A stretch of DNA of 64,000 nt, from contig NC_088193.1 of NCBI RefSeq assembly GCF_028769735.1, forward strand, positions 5,855,814-5,919,813, given 5' to 3'. A model generated the notes under the pieces. That model was not told the origin of the DNA. It was given only the letters and a program-made list of their open reading frames with translations, and did not search any database. Below, in pieces: positions 20,951 to 34,400 of the stretch. The stretch comes from Zonotrichia leucophrys gambelii. Taxonomy: Eukaryota; Chordata; Aves; Passeriformes; Passerellidae. Numbering within the stretch: position 1 is the stretch's first letter; every line of letters starts with the position of its first letter. The position numbers and the translations under genes were made by a program.

Positions 20951-22455
20951 TCTAATTTTCTCCACATCACTCAATTACCAATTTGGATCCATCCACCCAT
21001 TTTGAGGGTAAATTAGTTTTATGAGGGGAGTTTTGTCCATTTTGGGGGGTTATTCCTGCATTTTGGGTCTTCTCCACTCAAAGGAAGAAGCTGCCAAGAA
21101 AATACAGGTGCGACCCCTCATCTTGTAGCACTTTATAATAAATGGCCAGGAATTAATACTAAATTACAATGAATCCTTTATGAAATTACAGATTACATTC
21201 ACGCCAGATCAGTATCCAAAAATAGGCATTTCTGCCCATTGCATCACTTGTTCTTTTAATCCCAGCTCTTGTTCAGGTTCTTTTGTCAACTCTTCAAGAG
21301 CCAGGGAAAAAAAAAGGACAATATGGGCAAAAAGCCTCCAAGAAAATGATCCTTCTCCTAGAATCTCACATTTAGAGCAGGAACCTGCAGAAGACAATTC
21401 CTTTTATTTTTGCCCTGGTTTGCTTTTGCATTTCCTCCCATGCCACATTTTAAGGCGAATCCACCCTTTTGCGAGCATTTAAAATTAAAAAACCCAAAAT
21501 ACAGGGTTTTTGGCAGTTGCCCTCCCCCATGGGGCTAAAGCTCCTCCATTTTGCCATGTGGAGGGACAATACCAGGGAGAAATCATCTTTTAAGCAACAA
21601 TACTTTGTTTCCTTCCACCCAGGTGAGTCTTGCACATCACCATTCAATTTTGGGTGAAATCTTGAGTTTTTTTAAACCGATTTTCCCCCCACTTTTAACT
21701 AACTCTGTGCCAAAATGCCTTTGGAAAAGTTTTACTTCCGGCAGCCTTTGCCCCAACTCTGCCTCCAATCTCAGCCCTTAAAGACGAGAATGGGGTTAGT
21801 TGGATTTTTTCCAGATTCAGCAGAGGTTTTAGCACATAAATTAAAGGATTTGGAGGAATTTCCTCCCTTTTCCAGAAAGCTGTGTCCAGAGTCACCAAGC
21901 AGCCTCAGCATCGGGGCCAAAGTTGGGAGGTTTGGGCAATCCCATGAGTCGAGCACCAAACCCTCCTTGGATATAGCAGAATTTGCACTCGCTGATTATT
22001 TTTCTTCCCCCTCCATGCCAGTGTTTATGCCTGTGAATGACCTTTCTGGGGGAAAAATCCAAAAAGCATCAAGTCCTGGGGTTGGTTTGGCTTTTCTTTG
22101 CACCAGGAAATCCAAGGGATGGGCCCAGCACTGCCCACCAGCATCCGAGCGTCACGTGGGGAAAACAACTTTCCCTAAAAATGCTTTTGCTTACCCAAAA
22201 ATGAAGGGAAAAAGAAAAACAAAACCTGAAATAAGAGATTAATCTGGCCACAATATGTGCCTTGTAAACGTGTGTCCACTTCTGGGCGCTGCCATGGTGG
22301 TCCCTGTGCTCTGGGGCAGCCAGGGCCTCTGCCAGCGCTGCCAGTTTGCTTTTTTCTCACTCATTTCTTCTTCTTGCCTTTATTTTTTTTTTTTTTGCAT
22401 TTCGGGGGAATTTTGTATCTGGTGCTGTCAATGATTTGGGAGGGTGCAGGAGGAG
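20951..22455 (-). other. PKNOX2: Intergenic / probable PKNOX2 3'UTR
   Basis: Mostly unique sequence follows the PKNOX2 stop. Minus-strand AATAAA hexamers occur near 22378-22383 (75 nt past the stop, in a poly-A context) and near 21403-21408. Human PKNOX2 has a long 3'UTR as I recall it, so the distal site is more likely, but the end of the transcript cannot be fixed from sequence alone. Confidence 0.4.
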
Positions 22456-22703
22456 CTATTCCAGTGAGTCACTGTGGTCCAAACCAAGGTCAGCACCAGG
22501 TGCTGCTGGGAGGCCACCAGGCTCTTCCTCCAGCTCTTCCTCCTCTTCCTCCTCCTCCTCCATCTCGTCCTCGTCCTCCTCATCCTCCTCCTCTTCCTCA
22601 GTGCCATCCAGGGAGTCATCGTGGGCTGCCAGCATCGCCTGCTGCATGGCCATGGTGGCAGTGGCTGATGACAGGGGCTGCAGGTTGTCCATGCTGAGCG
22701 AGC
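22456..22703 (-). CDS. PKNOX2: PKNOX2 coding exon 10 (acidic C-terminus)
   Basis: The acceptor reads TTCCAG (plus-strand CT at 22704-22705). After completing Gly399 it encodes [33 protein letters not shown], a long Glu/Asp run and [11 protein letters not shown], then TAG at 22458-22456. The region before DLGL ([10 protein letters not shown]) differs from mammals (VDELQTTNVS). Confidence 0.95.
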
Positions 22704-25700
22704 CTGGAATTAAAAGCACAGAAATAAGGACTCCCCAGCTAACACAGAAAGGACAAAAGTGCATAAACCAAGAATAACTCAAGTGAAAAGCTTGGAGAGC
22801 TTCACCCATGGGGTGTCCCACCTACCCCAGTCACTCCCCAAGGTCCAATCCTTAATTTTTTTAGCTAATGCATCATTAAATAACATGAATCCTTAGTTCT
22901 GAGAAAGTAGATGCCCCAAATTGGTTGGGCAGATCTTCCTGTCATCTTCTCTCAAGTCCAACCTTTCCTTCTCTTCATCTCGTCTGGCATATGTTCACTT
23001 CTGCTCTCTTTACCTTCTCTTCATCTTCTCCCTTCATTTTCCTCATCTGTTCTTTGTTCATCATCTCTCTTCATCATCTTCATCTTCTCTATTCTTCTCT
23101 TCCTTTCCATCATCTATTTTCTCTTAATCTTCTCTCTTCATTGTCCTCATCTGTTATTGGTTCATTATCTCTCTTCATCATCATCACCTTCTCTATTCTT
23201 CTCTTCATTTTCATCATCTATCTTCATCTTCTCTTCCCATTTGGTCTCAATCTGTCTTCTCATCTCCACCTTTCCACCTCTCCCCTCCCTCCCTTCCCCA
23301 GCTGCTCAGGAGCTGACCCAGGCCATGCCCCACAGTGGCTGATCATCATCCTGGTGGCCAGCTGGCAGGACCTTCTTGCAAGAACCTCTTGTATTTCCCC
23401 AATAAAGGCCTCTAGAAATTACCAATTAAGGCCATAATTAATGCATGGCCTAGAAGGGCAGGGCCACTGGGGCTTGTCCTCACCATCAGGGTTTGTCCCT
23501 GCGTTGCCCCCCTGCTGCTGCAGGACGCCGGCGGCGATGGAGTTGGGCCAGAACCGCTGCGTGGGCCGGTGCTGGGATTTGATTTTCTTGGCTTTGGGGG
23601 CTGGGTCCGGGTTGCTGGCGTCCAGCATGGGCTGCAGGATGCGCCGCCGGGCGTTAATGAACCTTCCATGGGAAAGAGAGAGCAGTGAGTGAGAGCTGTT
23701 ACAGCAGCACCGAGTCAAAACAACGCTACGGCAAATCAATGGGTTGCAATTTAATAATAATTATACTTTAAGAAAGCAGCTGCATGCTTCAAAAATCTGG
23801 GGTTTGTTTATTTGCCTGTGCCACTGTTCCAGACTGCAAGGCAAGATGAATTCCATTACCATCTGTGTGGCAGTTGTCTTTTGTCAAGTGGGCAGTTTTT
23901 CCTTATCTCTTCCACACCCACTCCTCCCTCTGGGGAGACATGTGCTGATAACAGCTATTGAATGTCCCTGCATGGCTGATAAGAACTACAGCATCCCACT
24001 GGGAGATGTGAGCCCAGGAGGACCAGCATTGCTACTGGTATAATCTGAGATTTGGACACCGCCAAGCATTCCTGCCTGGATATAATCTGGAGATTCTGGA
24101 ACACCAGCACGGCTTCTCCCTGGATTCCCCAGAGGAACAGCAGCTGCCTCTCCCCTGGATCTCCAGAGGAAGAGACTGCACCTTTCTACAGGATCCCTGC
24201 TCCAGCAGAACCACCCTGACACTGCAGGAGGGCTGAGCCACAATTCCAATGGGACTGCTGCCAACAGCCTGACCCACAGGGTGTCAGGCTGGGTTCTGAC
24301 TCTGTCAGTGTTGTTTTGGTTACTGCATTGTTTATTTTATCCTTTTATTTTCTTCCCTGTTAAAGAACTGTTATTTCCTGCTCCCACATTTTTTGCCTGA
24401 GAGCCCCTTAATTAAAAAGTTGCAGCAATTCAGAAGGGTGGGGAGGGTTTACATTCTCCATTTCAGGGGAGGCTCCTGCCTTCCTCAGCAGACTCCTGTC
24501 TTTCCAAACCAAGACAGCCACATTATAGCTCTGCATTAGTCCTTCCTGCTGAGTTGGGAGAATGCTGCACATTGGATTTGCCAGGAGAGGGCACTGAGAC
24601 CTTGCAAACCAGTCCTGACACTAAACACCACTGAGCTCATCTCCCAGAAATCCCAGAGGCACAAAATCACAGAATGGGCTGAGCTGGAAGGACTCACCAG
24701 GATCATTGAGTCCAGCTCCTGGCCCTGTGCAGGACACCCCAAGAATCAGCCTTAACCACCAAAGTTACCCCCCAAAAAAGCATTATACAGCACAAAAAAC
24801 AGGCGAAAAAGGTCCTAAAGCCGGCAAAATGACTGAGTGGGCCACCAGAATCTGCTCACCAGTTGTTGACTTGCAAGAGGGTCAGGTTGGTTTGGGCAGC
24901 AATTTGCCTCTTCTCATCCTCTGTGGGGTAGGGGTGCTGGAAAAAAAGAGAGATGGGGTAGCAAGACTGCATCCCTGCATGCAAGATGTCATGCCTGAGT
25001 GAAAAATAATGAAAACCTGCCTTTTTTCTTTTTCCCCACCCTAAATTTGGTCCTTCTTGCCTTTGCTGAATGCAAGGTTGAAGGGTGGAATCCAAGAGCA
25101 TCAAGATTTCCTTGGGTGCACTTGGGGTTTTTCCAAGGTTTTCCATTAAATGCTTTCCTTGAAGGAAAATCTTCTTGGGGTTTTATTTAACTCCAGCAAT
25201 TTTCCAGTGATGGTTGTTGGTAAACATGAAATTTGTGCTTCAAAAGAGCTTTTTGCTGCTTTATTGTCAGAGACATCAATGAAACACCCTGAAACATCTG
25301 CACTGGGAAACAGCAGCATTGAAAGCTTCAGCAACCTCCTTCCAACTGTGCTAAAATTCTCTTTTCCAACCCCAGAAATGAAATTATTATCAAAGCCATG
25401 TTTTGGAGCCCCAAACCAGTGACAATTACCATTACCATTTTTCAGCTGTTAGCCCCAAAATTGTGATTTCCTTGGCAACGCCACCCAAAGTCAATGCACA
25501 CTGAAGATTCACTTCCTGCTGGGGTCTCAGTGGTTAAAAATCACCATTTTTGGGCAGAACTATCCCATTTTTGGTGTATTATTTCCAGCACTCTTTCCTC
25601 CTGCTGGTGCTCCAAAACTTCCAGTAAATTGGTGAGAATTTTTGGTTAAAAACCACATAATCTCTGACACCAGGTGGAGAAATCTCATGGGCAAGCCCAA

Positions 25701-28436
25701 ATTTCTTCTGACCATAAGGACCAGGCTGAGACCAAAGATCCAACCATCCAGCAGAATAATTTCTTTCAATTTTTCAATTCCATTTTGGAAATCTTAAACT
25801 ATGTGATTCTCCTAGCACTTGGCAGAAAATTGCTCTGCAGTTTCTGGTCTTTAACATCCTTTTTGCACCTGCAAATCTGCAGTTGTGCCCTCCAGAAACA
25901 CGGGAGATGCACGACACAGCAACATTCTTGTCCTCATTGTAACAAATCCAGAATTTTCCATTTTAAAAAAAGGCTGGGAAGTTCTGCTGCTGCTGCTTCA
26001 TGTCCTGGCTGATTTTTCCACACTGGAGCTGTTACCTTCTGCATTACTGATGCCTTGGGGATCTCCCACCACTCTGTCTTCCTGGAGAGCCAGACTTTGC
26101 TACCAGTTTCAGTTTCCAAGTGATTTCTTGGCAGAATTATGCAGGAAAAAATATGGGATTTTTGGCTTTTTGCCCTTCTCCCAGCCCTGCTGATGAGAGA
26201 GAACTCTTCATGCACAAAAATATCCAGTTTGCATCTAAGCTCCCTCCATCTTCCATCTCCAATCCCCCAAATCAGGGTGACTTTGCAATTCTGTGTTTTG
26301 ACTGGCGGCTGATGTGCTACAACCCTACCTGTGAGCAGCTCTCACATTCCAGCTTGCTAGAAAAGGATATTTTGGAGCTGTTAACTGCAAAAAAATGTTC
26401 AATTCTCCATCTTCAAGAAGTCCCAGGAGTCCCCTTCTAGATTTGTGTGCTTCTTCTTGCCTTAAGGGAATATTTATTTCCCACCTGCAGTGACAATGGT
26501 AATTCCCAAAATACTCCCAAAATACAAACCACTTTGCACCTCCAAGCACACATTCAGACAATCCACCACCTGGATTTGAGGATTTCTGGACTTTTTGTCC
26601 TTTTTTCCCCACGTTCCAGGGTGTTTTGGTGGCTGAGGTGCTCACCATGAGATGCTGGAAGAGCCATGAGCGCATGATGTTGGTGGCGTGCTTGGGCAGG
26701 ACCCCCCGCTTGTTCTTGGACTTCTTGTCCTCACCATCAAGGAGGGAGGTGAGATCCAGGTTCACCTGTCAGGGCAGAAGGAATGGGGAGAGAATTGCTT
26801 GAGAATGGTGATGGGCAACCCAAAAAATGAGCAGAACCAACCCAAAATGGGAGTGGGATGAGTGATAAAAACCTAGCGCTTATAGGAGCATCCAAAACCC
26901 ATTTCCTGCTCCACCAAATCTGCATAAATGCAGATTTCCTCCCAGGATCTGTATTTTTTATCTCAATATTTTTGTCAATGCTTTGCAAGGGGTAATGGAA
27001 CTGTTGGGGAGTGTAGTGATGACACCATGGCCAATTTCAATGTGTGTTTTAGGAGGAAAACACTTTTACCTGAAAAAAAAATATTAAAAATACCCCAAAC
27101 CTCATAAAAAGATTATTTTTCTCAATTTAAAATTAAAAACACCCCCGCCACTCACCAACCCCTTGCAAACCCATATTCCTCACCCAGCTGATTTCCACCA
27201 CAAGGAGGGACATGCCCATTGAGCCAAAATTTGCTTTTTTTGCCCCCCAGAAATGAAAAAGAAACATCTTGCTGCAAGAGGAGTTTTAATGAGGATTCAG
27301 GAACCAAACTGAAATCTAAGCACTTGAGTTAAAAAGGGATTTTTTTTTTTTTTCCCCAAGTCTTCATCAAAACACTTCTCCTGGATGAATTAAACATCAG
27401 GCCAGCAGGTCCCTGTGATTCCCCTGGGCTGCAGCTGAATAAATCATGCCAGTGGCACAGCAAGAGCATCCAAAGGTGCTTGTCCAGGCTCTCTCCCTGC
27501 CCCAATATTCCCTGTGCACATGTTTTTCCCACCACAGAGGGTTTTGCTGCAAGATTTAAACCTGCAATGGAGAGATATTATAGAAAGAGAATTTTTAAGC
27601 ATTGCACAGGCAAAAAAAAAAAAAAAAAACTGCCAGGGAGATGCCACCTCTTTTCAAAATGCTGTTTATTGACTGTTTGATAAGAGGCTCTTGCAATTAA
27701 AATGGGGCATTTCAGGAATAATGGGGGTGAATTTCTGCTGCTCTGCCCCCAGGAAACAGTGTTACAGAAACTGAAGGGGTTTTTATTTTCCAAATTCCCG
27801 GGGTTGGGAAGAGCTCATGGACAAGCTGTGCTAATAAACCCAGCTCTGCTCCAAATCATTGTCTCACTGCAAGCATGCAGGGATCATTGCATAACTCATT
27901 GCAATGTCAGGGGGGAAAAAAAAGGAATAAAACCAGAGCAAATGGCTGAAAAACATCCCCAAATTCAGAAAGGAAGACCTAAAAATGAGCCTTTCCCACA
28001 AGTGCCATGATTGCTGTGCTGGACAGGCAATGCCAGTGATCCCAGATCTAGAATATATCAGCAATAATATCTATTTTGATATAGATATAGATATAGATAT
28101 AGATATAGATATAGATATAGATATAGATATAGATATAGATATAGATATAGATATAGATATAGATATAGATATAGATATAGATATAGATATAGATATAGAT
28201 ATATATTAAAATGTATATATCTATCTGTATAGATATATATTTTTTATATTTATATCTATCAATATAGATAGATAGATAGATAGACCTATTTATATATTTA
28301 TATATCTACATATATATATAATCTATAATCTATATAGAGATTATATATATGATATATAATCTATATCTATATATATATAAAAGATAGATAGATGATAGAT
28401 AGATATTAGCAGTAATATCAGCAATATCAACCATGA

Positions 28437-28499
<63 letters not shown>

Positions 28500-31400
28500 T
28501 ATCCTATCCTATCCAATATATATTTATTAATATAAAGTATAAATATGGAATATGTACAATGCACAGTATATAACAAAGCATATAGAATAAAATACCATGT
28601 TCTATCACACATTATAAATAACAGATATTGTTACATATATATATGTGGGTTTATTGTATATTGTGTATATATTGTTATATATTGCACTAAATAATATTAT
28701 GTACATTATTATTATATGCTGTAATATTTTATAACAATAACATAAGCACTGTTATAACTTCTTAGGTCATGGCTATAATTCATTAGGCACCCCAAAGGCA
28801 CCTGGCAGATGGGTTTAATCAACGTTTCTTGCTAATTAAAAATTTAAGACCCTCCAAGGATTGAATTTCTGGAGAAATGGGGGGTTCTGCCCGCTGCAGT
28901 GCCACAGTGGAGCTGGCAAGGCCTTACCTGGGCATTGGGGATCTGCAGGGCGCCAGGGGTGATGGCCTGGGCGAGCACCTGGCCCTGCGACGTCACCATG
29001 GTCACGGGCTGGTACAAGGCTCCACCTATGGCAAAAAACACGTGTGGGGGCACCCAGACCCCCAGAGTGCCCCTGCCCACGCCGCCCCTGCCCTGCCTAC
29101 CTGGCACGGCGGGCGAGCTGCTGCCGGTGCCCATGGCCAGGTTGCCAGGGGGCAGAGTGGCCGCGGGCACCACGATGCCCGCAGGGGGGTTGGAGGCCGG
29201 CGGCAGCGCTGCTGGAGAGCTCTGCAGCATCTCCTGCACAAAACAAAGCACCAAACACGTCCATTGCACCATCAAAGTTTCATTTTTTTGTCCCCCATTA
29301 ACATTTTTTTTATTTATTTTGGTGGTTCAATGGGAAAAATGGCAGGAAATTGTTTTCTGCAGCATCTCCTGCACAAAACAAAGCACCAAACACGTCCATT
29401 GCAGCATCAAAGTTTTTAGGTTTTGTCCCCCTCTGATTTTTTTTTTAATTTATTTTGGTGGTTCAACAGGAAAAATGGCAGGAAATTGTTTTCTGCAGCA
29501 TCTCCTGCACAAGGCAAAACACCAAACATATCCATTGCAGCATGAAAGTTTCATTTTTTTGTCCCTCCTAAATTTTAATTTTTTTAAAATTTTGGTGTTT
29601 CAACGGGAAAAATGGCAGGAAACAGGATTTTTCAGTTTGTTGCAACTGCAAAAAAAGAAGATGGAAAAAAAGTGTTTATGCTGTACAAACCCCCATTTAG
29701 CATCTTCACCAAACTTTTGTGCAGTTCCCTTTTCCTTTGTGCATTTTTCTTTGTGCAGTTACTATTTTCCATTAAAAAATATGAAAGGGAAAAACAAAAA
29801 GATCACAAGGGACCAAAAGGAATTTATTTTATCTTTTTCTTTCTAAACATTTCTCTTTTTTCGGTGCTTTGACTGGGACTGGATGATGCAACCTTTGCTA
29901 AAATTCAGGTGAGCAGCACAGTTTACCTCAGAGTAAAATAATGAAGTTAATAATAATATAACCCTATTGATGTCACTCCTTGATATCAATATCAATAGGG
30001 TTGTATTTAAGCTAATTTCTTGCAAAAATGGGCAATTTTTTGAGCCAAAAGCTGTAATTTTCCTTTAATGCCCATCTCTGGAGCAACACCGTAAGACCCC
30101 AACTGGGATGATTATTAGATTATTTATTTTAATATTTAAATGACTACTTGAGTATTTAATGTGACATTTTGGGAAGGGAGGAGTGCCACAATTGAGGCTG
30201 CAGGGGAATGCAGGGCAATGTACTCCAAGCTTCCACATGGGCAGGATTTTGCAAATAACATTGGTAATATTGACAAAATGATCATTTTAAAATAAACCAA
30301 AGATAACTATATCTCTCTAATTCACCCAACAGGAATAGAAATAAAACTGCACTCTTTTTTTTGTCCCTTTTCTACTGACTTTCCCATTCTGCATCATTTC
30401 CTTGGTGGCCAGCTGGTTCTCAAGTGTTGAACATAATATCAACAAAGGGGATTTTTTTTCACCTTTTAATTCATTTTTCCTATGTTTTCATGCATTTCTT
30501 CAGGAATCCTATTATTTGGGTTAAGGAAAGAGAGCTTCCCTGGATTAGTGATGTGCAATGACACTGGAAAAGCCAACCAAGGAAATGTGATCAGGGTGGG
30601 GAAAGCTGCAGGTCCCTTTCTGCAGGTGATGGAACTCCAGAGATGGACCCTGAATGCACCAATGTCCCACCAGCCCTGGCTGTGCTGCCCCGTGGGGGTT
30701 TGGGGTGCTCTGTGTCCCCTTCAATGCATTTCCCATTGCTGAGGGGAAAACCTGATGTCTGTTCCTTTTTTCCACCTTCTCCCCATCACATTATGTAACT
30801 TTTCCCCCAGCAACCACCATTGCTTTGCCTGTGCCATCTTTCTCAATAAATGTCAGGCTTTTGCTTTTAAAACCCCCTCATGGCACCTTCCCCTCCTGTG
30901 ATGCCAATTCCAAAACCTTGGACCCAATTCCACAAGTCACTTCTGTTATTTTTCTTATCCGCAAATTTTGCTGCAATTGCTGTGAATTTTTCATTTGATT
31001 CCCAGACATTCCTTTCCACAGCTGAATTAATTTTAAAAATGCAAATATGACTGTCAAATACTTGTATTTTTTTTTTTTTTTTTAGTATTCATTCCCCACC
31101 TCCAGTCTTCTGGGGGATGTAGTTTTCAGTTTGAGAAGTGAATACCTCTCAGGATATAGAGAGCAAAAATCAGTTTCTTCTGCACACTCTTGGATTTGGC
31201 CCTGGCAAAGGATCCAGCTGATAAACACAGTGGAAATATTTATTAAAAAGCAAAAGTGGCCCAGGAGAACACCAAAAAACAGCTGGATGTGGCCAGGTGC
31301 AACCAGAAGTTTGGAGCAGCTTGAAGACCTCTAGCTTTCCTCCCCTTCCTTGTTTTTCCATGATTTTCCTAAAGAAGGGCATCTAGAACATAATTTTTGG

Positions 31401-34400
31401 AAGTGCATTGGGAAGAAGCAATTTGGAATATCAGAAAATGAGAATAAGAAACTGCTGTTTCCAGATACAGTGGTCAAAGCCATTTTCAACAGTATTTTGT
31501 GATGATAAAAATTGCTATTGTTTTTGTGGTGTAGAGGAAAACTCTCCCAAAACACCATCTCACTGGTGTCCAAAAGGGCAGAATATTGGTAATTATTAGA
31601 AAGAGCCATTAAAGGAATTAATGGTCTTTCTGCAACAGAACTGTGAAACCAAAGTGACCCAATGGAAATGGAAGCTCCACCTTCAAATAAATATAGAGAG
31701 ATATCTCCAAGAAGATTTAAAAAAACATATTTTGCATACCGATTGCCTCAGATTGCAAATGTCAGCCAAATTCTGTTAGGCTGTTCTGTTCTGCAGCGGA
31801 AAATATCTTATATATTTTATATTTTGAGACTCAAGGAAGTTCATGGAATCACAGAATGGTTTGGGTTGGAAGGGACCTTAAAGCTCATCCAGTTCCAACC
31901 CTGCCATGGCAGGGACAGCTCCCACCATCCCAGGCTGCTCCAGCCCTGCCCAGCCTGGCCTTGGGCATTCCAGGGGCAGCCCCAGCTGCTCTGGGCACCC
32001 TGTGCTGGTGCTGCACCACCCTCAAGTTGAAATGCTTCTGGCAATTTTGAAATCTGAGCGTGGAAACAAATGCATCACTAGGTGTCTCTGCAGACCCACA
32101 TCTCGGCACTGATCAACAGCAAAACAAGATTTCTCCCAATTAAAAGTCACGTCAATGAAGAAAAAGATCTGGGACATGACACAAAAAAAACCCTTGCTTA
32201 CAATAAGGAAAATGTCCAAGTGCCAAATTGTAAGAAAGTGCTAAAATTCAGTGCTACTTGAGCTGCTGTCCTTGCCCTTGTGCTTTGTGACACAGACATT
32301 CATTTTTGGGTGGTACACCATGTGTCAAAATCTGTCTCATCCTAACTCTGAAAATCACTTGCGCTGAGGGAAGTTGGGATTAGTTGGAGGAAAAAAAAGA
32401 AACCCATGGGTTAGCCAAGAAAGAGGTGGCCAAACTCAAAGCCATGTATGATAATTTGGACTTTGTGAATGGATGGGTGAAGGAAGATGAGGAAAAAATT
32501 GGCTTTAAATAAAGAGGAATGCAGGGCTGATCACAGAGCAAACTTGGATAAATCAAGATCTATAAAGAGAAGAACAGCATTGAGTCCCACCAAATGGACT
32601 GTCCACCAGCAGCCTGGGCCAGGGGAGGGTTCCTGCCCATGGCAGGGTGTTGGAACAAGATGGGCTTTAAGGTCCCTTCCAACCCACACCATCCTCTGAT
32701 TCTGTGGAGAACTAATGTGAGAAGGAGAAATGCTGCCCTGAAAATGCCCATTCAAACTCTGCCAATCTGAAACAAGAGCTGAAAAAACCAAAATTTGATT
32801 CCATTTAAATGTCCCTGGCAGCGCTGTGCTTCCCAATGTGATTGGTTTTGCACGTTTTTTTCTTGCAAGTGGAGAACAATGAGGACCCCTTTGATGTCAA
32901 AGGAAAGTTGGAATTAAACATTGATTTAAACTGGTTTCCTCCCTCTTCCATGAAAGAAGGACCTCCCCTCTCCCATCCTGGTCAGAAACAGCTCAAAAAT
33001 ACTCTTTAAATAAAAGGAGGGGGCTAAAAAGGGCCCAATGAGGACTTGAGGTAGAAGAATGAAGCCAAGTGAAAATCAACCAACAAAAATAGAAGAGGAA
33101 TTGATTGCTTGGGGGACTTGCAGGACAAAGGGGCAACAACTCAATCACAAGACAAAGCCAAGCACAAAATGAAGCAATGGAGAAAAGAGGGTACAAAAAT
33201 CTTTGTAAGGTTATGAAAGTTCAGGGAAGAATCATCACATGGGAAAGCTCCAGATTGTCACCCAAACTTGGCCAAAACCAGGAATCATCTCTGGACCTGG
33301 CAACACGAGAAGATTGCAGCATTTCAGCAATAGTCAAAACACCTTGTCTGGGTGTTCTCTCATCTCCCCATCATCTCAGGCATTTTGCATCTCCAAAAAT
33401 TTTTGCATTTTCCATCTTAGAAAGCAGAAATAGCAGCAGACAAAGGACCATCCTTTTTGGATGCAGCAGGGAAATCCAACAGATTGTCCTGAGATGACAT
33501 TTTCACAGGTCCAGGCATTGTTTTCCCACTTTTGGTTGATATCCTTGTTATTGTGTGCCCATATTTTTTTTATCATGTCCTGTGGTAAAAAACTTATCCA
33601 AAACCTGAAATATTTCACTTTCATGGCAAACTTGGTGTATCTCAACACGAAATGATTGATGCTCTTTCCAAACCCTAAGAAAACCTATTTGCTGGGACAC
33701 CTCCTTCATTGATACTAATTACATTTCATTATTTAGATTTTTTTAAAATCCTGAATTAATGGCCTATGCACGTCCCCTCAGCATGAAACCAACAGGCTGA
33801 AAATTAGAGAAATGATCCCACTTGCCATTTTTTAAACACCAATCCCATGATTTTTCTGCTCTCTGGAGCATCCTTAGCCTCTAAAACTCAACTGATGGAT
33901 ATGGAGCATTTCCATCCTTTTTCATCCATGCAAACTCAAGTAGACTCAAAGAGTTGAAGCACTCAAGCACTTGGCATGGTGTAGTTGGAAAATAGAAAAT
34001 ATTTGCCTTTGTGTTGTCACTGGTCTGTCATCCTTATCCATGACCAGAGGAGATGGTGGCTCTATCGTGAGCCATCTCTGTGAATATTTCAGCTCCACCT
34101 GCTGAAAATCCCTCAGGGGCTGAGCCAACATTTCCCCTCCAGTTGGGTTTTTCCTGGGCGTGTTCCCATTTATTTCACAACTGCCTCCAAATCCTCACTT
34201 GAATTCCTCAACTTTCCAGCCTGGCCCAGAAGGGAAATGGCAGCAGCTCTGGGTTTCCAGGAATCAGAAGCTCTTGGTGCATCTCCATGGGCCTGATTAT
34301 TTTCCAAAGACTTGTGCTAATTTTCTGATATGATCCCCACCTCTTTGTGAGACACTAAATCCTCATTACTTTTCCTGACCGATGCATTCTAATTAGATCA

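Noticed and set aside
22378..22383. Minus-strand AATAAA 75 nt after the PKNOX2 stop as the sole polyadenylation site
   Set aside because: It lies at the edge of a long T (minus-strand A) run and would give an unusually short 3'UTR for this gene; not certain enough to call.
29960..30010. Palindrome around TATCAATATCAATAGGG as a regulatory site
   Set aside because: Short AT-rich inverted repeat in decayed intron; no further support.
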